Source: CANJDH01 sp031430015
GTDB lineage: Bacteria > Pseudomonadota > Gammaproteobacteria > Burkholderiales > JAEUOS01
DNA: 52,440 nucleotides
NCBI GenBank assembly: GCA_031430015.1
Contig: JANPAR010000120.1
Coordinates: 1-52,440, forward strand
Reading direction: 5' to 3'
Below the pieces are notes generated by a model. That model did not search any database, had not been told where the DNA came from, and saw nothing but the letters and a program-made list of their open reading frames with translations. Of this stretch, positions 43,112 through 51,520 are shown piece after piece. A program made the position numbers and the translations under genes. The number at the start of each line of letters is the position of its first letter. The stretch's first letter is position 1.

Positions 43112-45886
43112 ATGCCTGCTTCCCCAGTCTTCCAACCGGCTTTTGCCGGTGGCGCCGCCGCATTCAGCACGTGGGCGCGTGGACGACTGGCAGCCCAGCC
43201 CGGGCTCGATGCACAACTGGTGGCGTCGGCCACTGCACCGTTCAGCCGCGCGCAAATGCAGGAGCGCCTGCGTGGCGCCACCGAAAACACGCTCGATCGC
43301 GACCTGCGCGCGCTGCGCCGTGACGTAATGCTCACGGTGATGGCGCGCGATCTCGCGGGTGAGGCACCTCTCGATGAAGTGACGCAGACCATGACGGCGC
43401 TGGCCGAGGAGGCGATCTGCGCGAGCGTGGCGATGATCGAAGCCGAGCTTGCGCCACGCTACGGCGCGCCGGTGGGCGAATCGGCTGCGCCAGGCGCGGC
43501 GGCGCAGACCGGCGAACCTGGACGAGCGGACGCGTTGGCCGCCCACCAGGTGCGCCAACAACTGCATGTCGTCGGCATGGGCAAGCTCGGTGGCGGCGAA
43601 CTCAACGTCTCGTCCGACATTGATTTGATCTTTCTCTATCCGGAAGAAGGGGTCACGCGCGGCGGCACGATTGAAGTCAGCAACGCGGAATACTTCAACC
43701 TGCTCGGCAAACGCCTGATCCAGCGTCTCTCGAATGTCGATGCCGATGGCTACGTGTTCCGCGTTGACATGCGCCTGCGCCCTTGGGGCGACGGCCCCTT
43801 GGCGATGAGCTTTGATGCATTGGAGAATTACTTCGTCGCACACGGTCGTGACTGGGAGCGTTACGCCTGGATCAAGGCGCGTGTGCTCAACGGTGACCGC
43901 GCAGACGAGTTGATGAGAATCGCGCAGCCTTTCGTGTTTCGCCGCTATCTCGATTTCGGCGCGGTCGAGTCCCTCAAGGGCCTGCATGCGGAGATTCGCC
44001 GCGAAGTTGCGCGGCGCGAGTTGGCCGACCATGTCAAGCTCGGGCCGGGCGGCATTCGCGAAATCGAATTCATCGTGCAGGCGGTGCAGATGATTCGTGG
44101 CGGGCGCGAAGCGCGTTTGCGCGTACGCCCCACCGTGCCGGTGCTGCACACACTTGCCGAACTCGGCCTGCTGCCGCGCGACGCGGTCGAGACGCTCACC
44201 GCCGCCTACGATTTTCTGCGCCGCGTCGAGCACCGCCTGCAATACGCGGACGATCAGCAGACGCACACCCTGCCGCAAAACATTGATGCGCGCACACGCC
44301 TGGCGCACTCGATGGGCTGCGCCGATTGGCCCGCATTCATGCTCGCCCTCGATACCCACCGCGCCAATGTCAGCCGCCATTTCGATTTCATTCTGGGTGA
44401 TGTATCGCCGGCTGATGCCCTGCGAGGCGCTCCCACCAACGCATCTGGCGGACAAGGTCTGGAAACCCTTGCAGGACAGGGTTTTGCGGATAGCGATGAA
44501 TTGAATCGCCTCATTAAGCTCACGCTCGACGGCAGCAAAATCAAACGTCTCGCGGGGGGCAGTCGCGAACGCTTCGAGCAACTGTTGCCGCATTCAGTGG
44601 AGGCTGCACGCGCGACCGCCGCCCCCGACATTGGCTTGAAACGCCTGATCCATTTTCTCGAAGCCATCGCCTCGCGCGCGAGCTACCTCGCCCTCCTGAT
44701 CCAGTCGCGCGCTGCGTTGCAGCGCCTCGCCAATCTGCTGGCCATGTCGGAATGGGCCGCGCAATACCTCACCACGCACCCGATCCTGCTCGACGAATTG
44801 CTCGACGAGCGCATGCTCAACGCAGCACCCGATTTTGCGCAATGGAGCGCTTTCGCTACCGCGCAACTGCAAGCCGGTCACCATCAAAGCGGGAGCGATC
44901 TCGAAGTGCAAATGAACACGGTGCGCGAAGCGCATCAAGCGCAGGTGTTCCGCCTGCTCGCGCAAGACTTGCAAGGCACGCTCAGCGTTGAAACCCTCGC
45001 CGATCATTTGTCCGAGCTGGCCGACCGCACGCTCGAACTCGCGCTCGCCGAATGCTGGCACGCCCTCAAGGACAAGCACCAGCCGGTGCCGCAATTCGCC
45101 ATCATCGCCTACGGCAAACTCGGCGGCAAAGAACTTGGCTACGCCTCCGACCTCGACCTCGTCTTCATCTACGACGACCCCCACGAGCAAGCCGCCGGCA
45201 TCTATACGCGTTTGGCACAACGCTTGCTCACCTTCATGGAAACGCGCACCACCGCCGGCCGCCTGTTCGAGACCGACACGCGCCTGCGTCCCGACGGTGC
45301 CAGCGGCTTATTGGTGAGCAGCCTTGCCGCATTTCGTGACTATCAGGAACATCGTGCATGGCTGTGGGAGCACCAGGCCCTCACCCGCGCACGCTTTTGC
45401 GCAGGCGATGCGCGCATCGGCGCAGAGTTTGAAAAGGTACGTAAACACATCCTCACCCTGCAGCGCGAGCACGCCAAGCTGATCGATGAAGTCAATGCGA
45501 TGCGCCAGAAAATGCACGACGGACATCCCAACAAATCGAGCCTGTTCGACCTCAAGCACGACGCCGGCGGCATGGTCGATATTGAATTCTGCGTGCAGTC
45601 CTTGGTGCTCGAACACGCTCGCGTGCATCCGGAACTAATAGATAACAAAGGCAACATCGCGCTGCTATTGCGGGTGGGGGACGCGGGATTGATCGACCGC
45701 GATATCGCGAAAAGTGCAGCCGACGCCTACCGCACATTCCGCAAGCATCAACACGTGTTGCGGCTCAACAATCAGGAATACGCACGCCTGCCGGCAGAGC
45801 AAGTAACCGAAGAGATCGTGGCGGTGTCGGCACTGCGAAAGCTGGTGCTGGGCTCTGATTTGGTTCCAGATATGGAACCACGTTGA
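43112..45886 (+). CDS. glnE: Bifunctional glutamine synthetase adenylyltransferase/deadenylase
   Basis: Predicted 924 residues, normal length. It adenylylates and deadenylylates glutamine synthetase in nitrogen control. Two nucleotidyltransferase domains are visible: GMGKLGGGELNVSSDIDLIF (about 152-171) and YGKLGGKELGYASDLDLVFIY (about 667-687). The C-terminal half includes HDAGGMVDIEFCVQSLVLEH. A core match to the dispersed repeat (CGTTGGTGGGAGCG on the minus strand, 44425-44449) is read as RGAPTNASG around residues 438-446, possibly an inserted repeat. Start ATG 43112. Confidence 0.93.
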   Translation: MPASPVFQPAFAGGAAAFSTWARGRLAAQPGLDAQLVASATAPFSRAQMQERLRGATENTLDRDLRALRRDVMLTVMARDLAGEAPLDEVTQTMTALAEEAICASVAMIEAELAPRYGAPVGESAAPGAAAQTGEPGRADALAAHQVRQQLHVVGMGKLGGGELNVSSDIDLIFLYPEEGVTRGGTIEVSNAEYFNLLGKRLIQRLSNVDADGYVFRVDMRLRPWGDGPLAMSFDALENYFVAHGRDWERYAWIKARVLNGDRADELMRIAQPFVFRRYLDFGAVESLKGLHAEIRREVARRELADHVKLGPGGIREIEFIVQAVQMIRGGREARLRVRPTVPVLHTLAELGLLPRDAVETLTAAYDFLRRVEHRLQYADDQQTHTLPQNIDARTRLAHSMGCADWPAFMLALDTHRANVSRHFDFILGDVSPADALRGAPTNASGGQGLETLAGQGFADSDELNRLIKLTLDGSKIKRLAGGSRERFEQLLPHSVEAARATAAPDIGLKRLIHFLEAIASRASYLALLIQSRAALQRLANLLAMSEWAAQYLTTHPILLDELLDERMLNAAPDFAQWSAFATAQLQAGHHQSGSDLEVQMNTVREAHQAQVFRLLAQDLQGTLSVETLADHLSELADRTLELALAECWHALKDKHQPVPQFAIIAYGKLGGKELGYASDLDLVFIYDDPHEQAAGIYTRLAQRLLTFMETRTTAGRLFETDTRLRPDGASGLLVSSLAAFRDYQEHRAWLWEHQALTRARFCAGDARIGAEFEKVRKHILTLQREHAKLIDEVNAMRQKMHDGHPNKSSLFDLKHDAGGMVDIEFCVQSLVLEHARVHPELIDNKGNIALLLRVGDAGLIDRDIAKSAADAYRTFRKHQHVLRLNNQEYARLPAEQVTEEIVAVSALRKLVLGSDLVPDMEPR

Positions 45887-46029
45887 TTTACAAACGCCGC
45901 TTCAGCTACTTCATGGCCAACACGATCTCCCGGATCTGAAGGTACAACTGCGTGATCAGGACGTGCTTCAACACAACGCGGTTGAAAAAATGCGATGGAT
46001 TTCCGATGTCATGCCCTTCGACTTTCGCG

Positions 46030-46101
46030 TCATAGCGCCGCCAACACCGCATCCCCCATCGCCCGCGTACCCACGCGCCGCGTGCCGGGCTGGAGGCGCC
46101 T
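46030..46101 (-). pseudogene. Possible C-terminal remnant of an isopropylmalate/isocitrate dehydrogenase-family gene
   Basis: Minus-strand translation RRLQPGTRRVGTRAMGDAVLAAL followed by a stop resembles the C-terminus of LeuB/tartrate dehydrogenase-type enzymes (QPGT...VGT...MGDAV). No upstream part of the gene is present: farther along this frame the translation is unrelated. The rest of the 347-bp gap between glnE and the Bug gene (45887-46233) shows no other feature. Weak, short similarity, so it could be chance. Confidence 0.3.
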
Positions 46102-46233
46102 GATGGTGCAGCACGCCATTGATAAAGCCTGCAAATGGCCTGCGCTACACTCGTTCTGATTCTGCGACCCCGAAAACAGTACCGCCGCCGCGCCGCCCGC
46201 AGATCGGATGTAAACCAAACAGGAGAGAAGCAG

Positions 46234-47220
46234 ATGAAACGATTTGTCCAATCCCTCGTGCTGGCCTCAAGCGCTGCGCTGTTGAGCACAGTGCCCACCG
46301 GCACCGCGCTCGCGCAGGCGTATCCCACCAAGCCGATCCGCATCATCGTGCCTTATGCGCCCGGCGGTGCCACTGACATCATGGGGCGGGTGGTGGCGCA
46401 GCGCCTCGGCGAGATACTCGGCCAGCAGGTGCTGGTCGATAACCGCCCCGGCGCCAATACCGGCATCGGTACCGAGGCGGTGGCCAAGTCTGCACCGGAT
46501 GGCTACACACTGCTGTTCACCAACGACACCACCTTCGTGCTCAACCCCGCGCTGTTCGCCACCTTGTCCTACAACATGACGCGCGACTTCGCGCCGGTGG
46601 CTACGGTGGCCTACCTCAATCTCGCGCTGGTGGTCGCGTCCAATCTGCCGGTGAACAACTTCGCCGAGTTGGTGGCCTATACCAAAGCCAAATCCGGCAG
46701 CATCAGCTACGGCTCGTACGGCGTCGGCAGTCAGGCGCACCTGATGGGCGAGATGTACAAAAAGCACACGGGTTCGGACATGGTGCATGTGCCGTACAAA
46801 GGCTCGGCCCCAGCCGTGGCCGATGTGATTGGCGGTCAGGTGGTGTTCACCTTCCCGGCGATTCCTACGGTACAGGGCTTCATCAAGGCGGGGCGTGTCA
46901 AGGTGCTGGCGATCTCGGGCGACAAGCGCTCTCCCCTACTGCCCGAGGTGCCAACCTTCGCTGAAGTGGGCGCGAAAGACCTCGACATCGGCGCGTGGTA
47001 TGGTTTCTTCGCGCCAACCGGCACGCCACGTGACGTGGTGGCGCGCCTCAACGTAGCGGTGTCCACAATGCTCTCGAATCAGGAATTCGTCGACAAGCAG
47101 TTGGCGCCGCAAGGCATGCTGCCCATGAACAACTCGCCCGGTGAGATGACAGCGCTGATGAAAAGCGAGAGCGAGCGCATGACGCGCATCATCAAGTTGT
47201 CGGGCGCGATGGTTGAGTAG
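46234..47220 (+). CDS. Bug/TctC family tripartite tricarboxylate transporter receptor
   Basis: Predicted 328 residues. The signal peptide (LVLASSAALLSTVPTGTALAQ) ends before AYPTKPIRIIVPYAPGGATDIMGRVVAQRL. VDNRPGANTGIGTEAVAKSAPDGYTLL is a slight variation on the usual GAGG. CAGGAGAGAAGCAG precedes the ATG. Orphan receptor with no TctAB beside it; convergent with the GlcG/HbpS-like gene with only 4 bp between the stops. Confidence 0.88.
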   Translation: MKRFVQSLVLASSAALLSTVPTGTALAQAYPTKPIRIIVPYAPGGATDIMGRVVAQRLGEILGQQVLVDNRPGANTGIGTEAVAKSAPDGYTLLFTNDTTFVLNPALFATLSYNMTRDFAPVATVAYLNLALVVASNLPVNNFAELVAYTKAKSGSISYGSYGVGSQAHLMGEMYKKHTGSDMVHVPYKGSAPAVADVIGGQVVFTFPAIPTVQGFIKAGRVKVLAISGDKRSPLLPEVPTFAEVGAKDLDIGAWYGFFAPTGTPRDVVARLNVAVSTMLSNQEFVDKQLAPQGMLPMNNSPGEMTALMKSESERMTRIIKLSGAMVE

Positions 47221-47224
47221 CGGC

Positions 47225-47719
47225 TCAGTTCAGAAAACGCGCGATCTTGTCGATGCCTACTTTGGCGCAGGCGGTGTCTTTCTCGCCGCCGGGCGCGCCA
47301 GAGATACCGACTGCGCCGACCAGATCCTTGCCGGCAAAAATCGGCAACGCACCATCGAGCGGGCTGATCTTGTCGAGCAGCATGAAGCCCGCCAGGCCCG
47401 GCTGCGCGCGCTTGGCCATCTCCACCGTGGGCGTGCGCGTGGTGAAGGCGGTGTAGGCCTTGCGCAGGCTGTTCTCGACCGTGTGCGGGTTGACGCCGTC
47501 CTCCGACAACACCACTGACGTGGTCGCGTGGTGATTGAGCACGGTGATGGTGACTTTGTAGCCATCGGCGCGGCATTGCGCGAGGGCGGCTTGTGCGAGC
47601 TCGATGGCGGCATTGACCGACAGGCCGCGCTGGGTGATGAGGCCTTGTGCGCTGGCGGTGCCCGCCAGCAGGGCGGTGGAAAGAAGCAGTGCGGACGTGG
47701 TGGCTGTTTTGATTTTCAT
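47225..47719 (-). CDS. GlcG/HbpS family heme-binding-like protein, exported
   Basis: Predicted 164 residues with signal peptide (MKIKTATTSALLLSTALLAGTASAQ). The body, GLSVNAAIELAQAALAQCRADGYKVTITVLNHH, KAYTAFTTRTPTVEMAK and PLDGALPIFAGKDLVGAVGISGAPGGEKD, is typical of this family, whose members bind heme or act beside oxygenases and glycolate operons. CAGGAGACTCAA precedes the ATG at 47717-47719. Confidence 0.85.
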   Translation of the reverse strand: MKIKTATTSALLLSTALLAGTASAQGLITQRGLSVNAAIELAQAALAQCRADGYKVTITVLNHHATTSVVLSEDGVNPHTVENSLRKAYTAFTTRTPTVEMAKRAQPGLAGFMLLDKISPLDGALPIFAGKDLVGAVGISGAPGGEKDTACAKVGIDKIARFLN

Positions 47720-47839
47720 TTGAGTCTCCTGGGCGATGGGTTGCAGCTCATGTCTGCCGGTTAACAACCTTGACAACTGCGGGAACACAGGTTGCACGGC
47801 TTAAACACCGCGCGGCGCGGCTTCATTCCGGACGTTGCA

Positions 47840-48148
47840 TCACACGGTTTTGGTGTCGTACATCAACATGTCGGCGCCCGCCTGGGCAAAATTGGCGAGG
47901 TCGGCAGCAGTGGCCTGGCCCTCCTTTGATGCGAAGGCGGCACCAATGGCTTCCATTGAGTCAAAGGTGAGCGTCGCAACCAGATGCAATGCCGATGGCC
48001 CCTGCGGCGTACTGACCGGTCCCGCATTGACCTCATAGGTGCGCAGGCCCGGAATCGTCTTGGCGAGTGGCACGTGTTTGTTGAAGTAGTAGGCGTCAAA
48101 GACTGCCGCATCGGCGGGCTTTTGGTACATCACAAGCAGTTTGGCCAT
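47840..48148 (-). CDS. EthD family protein
   Basis: Predicted 102 residues, the usual EthD/ferredoxin-like dimer size. MYQKPADAAVFDAYYFNKHVPLAKTIPGLRTYEV is the family core. EthD-type proteins assist degradation pathways, often with cytochrome P450 or dioxygenases; the exact role is unknown. It is followed by the GlcG-like gene on the same strand. Confidence 0.82.
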   Translation of the reverse strand: MAKLLVMYQKPADAAVFDAYYFNKHVPLAKTIPGLRTYEVNAGPVSTPQGPSALHLVATLTFDSMEAIGAAFASKEGQATAADLANFAQAGADMLMYDTKTV

Positions 48149-48246
48149 GGGTTGTTTTCCTCAGGTGGGAGCAGCAGAAAATTGTCTGGTGTTTGAAGCA
48201 GATTAACACCGGCAATGGACACATCGGCACGTGTCCCGTCAGGCAC

Positions 48247-49695
48247 TCAGCTCCAGCTCGCCGCCACCCCCGGCGGCGGCGAGAACGGCAAATCGCCACG
48301 CTTCCAAGCGAAATCCCAACCACCGGCAGCGGCGAGCACTTCCGCCTGGCGTTTCTTGGCACGCGCATCCACTTCAGCCGGGTTCAGGCGTGCGAGCAAC
48401 GCGTCTTCCATGCGTTTGACCACCGGTGCGTAGGCGGGGTCGGCGATCACATCGCGCAACTCTTCCGGATCGTTCTGCCGGTCGAACAGTTGCGAAGGAT
48501 AGGTGACGCAGCGCACATATTTGTAGCGCGTATCCTGCAGCATGAAAATGCCTTCGTGCGATCCTGCAGCGTGGTATTCGGAAAACACCATGCGGTCCGT
48601 GCTGGGCGCCTTGGCGAGATCAAACAGCGACAGTCCGGAAGAGGCTGCGGGCGCGGCACCGACCGCATCAAGCGTGGTAGCGAACACGTCCACCAGATTA
48701 GTCGGCGTGGTCACTACTTTCCCTGCGGGGACATCCGCACCGGTGAGGATCATCGGCACACCGACGCTCTCTTCATACATGGTGCTCTTGCCCCACAGGC
48801 CGCGTGCGCCATTGTTGTCGCCGTGGTCGGTGGTGTAGAGCACGCGCGTGTTGGCAGCTAGTCCAGTCGCTTCCAGCGCGGCCATCACCTTGCCCACCTG
48901 TTCATCCATGAAGCTGACCAAGCCGAAGTAACCGGCCAGCGCGCGGCGCACATCCGCCTCGCCCTTCATGTGGACGTCGTAGTTCATGGTGGTGCCGTAG
49001 TCGACCAGGTGCGGATGGCGCGGCCGCTCGGCCTGCGCATACTGCTTGGGCATCGGCAAGGGCATGTTGGCGTAGCGGTAGTAGTGCTCGGGCGGTGCGG
49101 TGAGCGGGAAGTGCGGCGCCACCATCGATACAAATAACACCCAGGGCTTGTCCTGATACTTGGGCGCTTCTTCGCGCAGCCAGATCTGCGCCTGTGCGGC
49201 GATGTTGCGGTCATAGCGCGTGTAGTCCGATTCGCCCGGCCCGGCAGCGCCGATCATCTTCTTGGCGCCGCCGCGCACCGGCGCATCCGCCCCGCGACGC
49301 AGCGAAATCAGGTCACCCAGACCATCGACGATGTGCATCGGAATGATCTCTTCCGAGAAGCCATGGTCGTCGCCCTGATGGCCGCGAAAGTGCAGCTTGC
49401 CGTTCGACACCACACGGTGCCCCTGGGCGCGCAGCAGGTGATGCCAGCTCGGCACGCTGCCTTCATAGGCATCGGCGTTGTCCCAATAGCCGATCTCGTG
49501 GTTGTAGCGGCCGGTGGCCAGTGCAGCACGTGCCGGCACACAGATCGGGCACGGCGTGGAGCCTTGGGTAAAACGCGTACCGCGCGCCGCGAGGGCATCA
49601 AGATGGGGAGTGAAAATGAACGGATGTCCGGCGGCACCCAACACCTTGGGGTTGTGTTCGTCAGAGAACAGGATCAACAGGTTTTGTGGTTTCAT
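48247..49695 (-). CDS. Sulfatase
   Basis: Predicted 482 residues. The consensus C-x-P-x-R at C52 (CVPAR, within TPCPICVPARAALATGRYNHE) is where formylglycine is formed by an anaerobic- or FGE-type maturase, not present in the window. N-terminal metal Asp is in LFSDEHNPKV; YTTDHGDNNGARGLWGKSTMYEE gives the second metal and substrate region. No signal peptide is visible, so it is probably cytoplasmic and resembles choline-sulfatase-type enzymes. The substrate is not readable. Confidence 0.88.
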   Translation of the reverse strand: MKPQNLLILFSDEHNPKVLGAAGHPFIFTPHLDALAARGTRFTQGSTPCPICVPARAALATGRYNHEIGYWDNADAYEGSVPSWHHLLRAQGHRVVSNGKLHFRGHQGDDHGFSEEIIPMHIVDGLGDLISLRRGADAPVRGGAKKMIGAAGPGESDYTRYDRNIAAQAQIWLREEAPKYQDKPWVLFVSMVAPHFPLTAPPEHYYRYANMPLPMPKQYAQAERPRHPHLVDYGTTMNYDVHMKGEADVRRALAGYFGLVSFMDEQVGKVMAALEATGLAANTRVLYTTDHGDNNGARGLWGKSTMYEESVGVPMILTGADVPAGKVVTTPTNLVDVFATTLDAVGAAPAASSGLSLFDLAKAPSTDRMVFSEYHAAGSHEGIFMLQDTRYKYVRCVTYPSQLFDRQNDPEELRDVIADPAYAPVVKRMEDALLARLNPAEVDARAKKRQAEVLAAAGGWDFAWKRGDLPFSPPPGVAASWS

Positions 49696-49838
49696 GCCAG
49701 AGTGAAAGATTCATGCCAGAGTGAAAGAGTGGTGATGGCGGATGCGGGTTGCAGGCTTTGTTTGCGTTGGAGTACTGCCGCGCATCGTAATACACTTCAT
49801 CCACCGGTTTTGCATAAGACAGAGAACGAGGAGACAAC

Positions 49839-50801
49839 ATGCAACGCAGAACATTCGCCGCGGCTTGCGGCGCGCTGATCATGGGCCCGGCGTTGGTTCG
49901 CGCACAAGCTTGGCCGGCCAAATCGATCCGCTTCATCGTGCCTTACATTCCCGGCAGCGCGCCCGATGTACTGGCGCGCACGCTGACCGAACGCCTTGGC
50001 ACCGCGCTCGGCCAATCGTTGGTGATCGAGAATCGTCCCGGCGCCGGCAGCAACATCGGCAATGAACTGATCGCCAAGGCACCGCCGGATGGCTACGCAA
50101 TCGGATTGGCCACGTCGGCGATGACGACCAACCCGTGGCTGTATCGCAAGGTAGCCTATGACCCGGTAGCTGACTTTGCGCCTATCAATCTCGCAGTAGC
50201 GATGCCCCATATCCTGGTGGTGACGGCCGATTCACCGGTCAAGACAGTCGCTGACCTGATCCGCCTGTTCAAGGAAGGCCCGGGCAAATACAACTATGCC
50301 TCGGGCGGCAACGGCAGCGGCGCCCATCTTGCCGCCGAGTTGTTCAAGTCGATGACCGGTGTGGACGTGGTGCACGTTCCTTACAAAGGCGCACCTGAAA
50401 TCATCACATCGGTGCTTGGCAAGTCGGCGATCTGCGGCTTTCCCACGCTGGCTACCGCCACGCCGCATATCAAGGGCGGGCGTTTGCGTGCACTGGGCGT
50501 CACCGGCAGCAAGCGCAATCACGCGTTCCCTGATGTGCCGCCGATTGGCGACACGGTGACGGGATTTGATTTCGCGTCCTGGTTCGGCCTGATCGCGCCT
50601 GCAAAAACGCCGGTTGACGTGATTCGCCGTCTCGATGCCGAAACGCAAAAAGTGTTGAGCGATCCGGCGTTTCGCGACAAGATTCAGGCCGATGGCAGCG
50701 AGGTGGTCAACATGGGCCATGTTGAATTCGCGCCGTTCATCAAGAACGACCTGGCCAAGCTCAAGCGCGTGGTGGAGATTTCCGGCGCGCGTGTTGATTG
50801 A
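49839..50801 (+). CDS. Bug/TctC family tripartite tricarboxylate transporter receptor
   Basis: Predicted 320 residues. The N-terminus MQRRTFAAACGALIMGPALVRAQ carries an RR pair, a Tat-like signal. IPGSAPDVLARTLTERLGTALGQSLVIENRPGAGSNIGNELIAKAPPDGY is typical. GAGGAGACAAC precedes the ATG. Divergent from the sulfatase, upstream of the GST and convergent Rieske oxygenase; the ligand may be an aromatic or sulfated acid but this is inference. Confidence 0.88.
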   Translation: MQRRTFAAACGALIMGPALVRAQAWPAKSIRFIVPYIPGSAPDVLARTLTERLGTALGQSLVIENRPGAGSNIGNELIAKAPPDGYAIGLATSAMTTNPWLYRKVAYDPVADFAPINLAVAMPHILVVTADSPVKTVADLIRLFKEGPGKYNYASGGNGSGAHLAAELFKSMTGVDVVHVPYKGAPEIITSVLGKSAICGFPTLATATPHIKGGRLRALGVTGSKRNHAFPDVPPIGDTVTGFDFASWFGLIAPAKTPVDVIRRLDAETQKVLSDPAFRDKIQADGSEVVNMGHVEFAPFIKNDLAKLKRVVEISGARVD

Positions 50802-50908
50802 GCGGGGTTTGCGCGCGCAGCAGCCCATGCGCCTAAACTTCAGTACCGCATCGCCAAGGCGGTCCTGATGCGTTTTGTCTCTCACCCCTTTTGCAGAAAG
50901 ACCGTTCC

Positions 50909-51514
50909 ATGAAACTGTTGTCCAACCCCGGGTCTCCGTTTGGCCGCAAGGTCCTGATGACCATCGCCATCAAAAACCTGCGAGACAAAGTCGAGACCGT
51001 GCAGGTGGACACGCTCAAAGGCGATGCCACACTGTTCGCAGCCAATCCGCTCGGCAGGATCCCGTGCCTGGTGCTCGACAACGGTGATGCCCTGCACGAC
51101 AGCCACGTGATTTGCGAGTATCTCGACACGGTCGGGACCGGCCCGGTTCTGGTCCCCCGCGCAGGTGCGGAGCGCTGGCGCACCCTGACCCTGGCGTCGC
51201 TGTCCGACGGTCTGATCGAGCAGGCCTTGCTGCAAGTCTACGAAGGGCGCTACCGCCCGGCAGAGATGCGTGTCGAGTCGTGGATTGAACGCCTGCAATC
51301 AAAGATCGACCGTACGCTCGATTTGCTCGAACCCAATCCGCCCGCGTGGACGGAACACCCTGACTACGGCCACCTGACGCTGGCCGCCGGCTTGGGCTAC
51401 CTCGACTTTCGCCACGGCGGGCGCTGGCGCGCGGCGCACCCGGCGCTGGTGGCGTGGCTCGACCGCTTTGCAGCGGTAGTGCCGTCATTCAAGGCGACTA
51501 CGCCGCCGGGTTAG
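50909..51514 (+). CDS. Glutathione S-transferase family protein
   Basis: Predicted 201 residues. The N-terminal thioredoxin-like domain has SNPGSPFGRKVLMT (a candidate catalytic Ser at the start) and NPLGRIPCLVLDNGDALHDSHVICEYLD for glutathione binding. The helical C-terminal domain ends VPSFKATTPPG. ATG 50909 is in MKLLSNPGSP; an ATG six codons earlier is possible. Convergent with the Rieske oxygenase, 6 bp apart at the stops. Confidence 0.87.
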   Translation: MKLLSNPGSPFGRKVLMTIAIKNLRDKVETVQVDTLKGDATLFAANPLGRIPCLVLDNGDALHDSHVICEYLDTVGTGPVLVPRAGAERWRTLTLASLSDGLIEQALLQVYEGRYRPAEMRVESWIERLQSKIDRTLDLLEPNPPAWTEHPDYGHLTLAAGLGYLDFRHGGRWRAAHPALVAWLDRFAAVVPSFKATTPPG

Positions 51515-51520
51515 GCAGGA

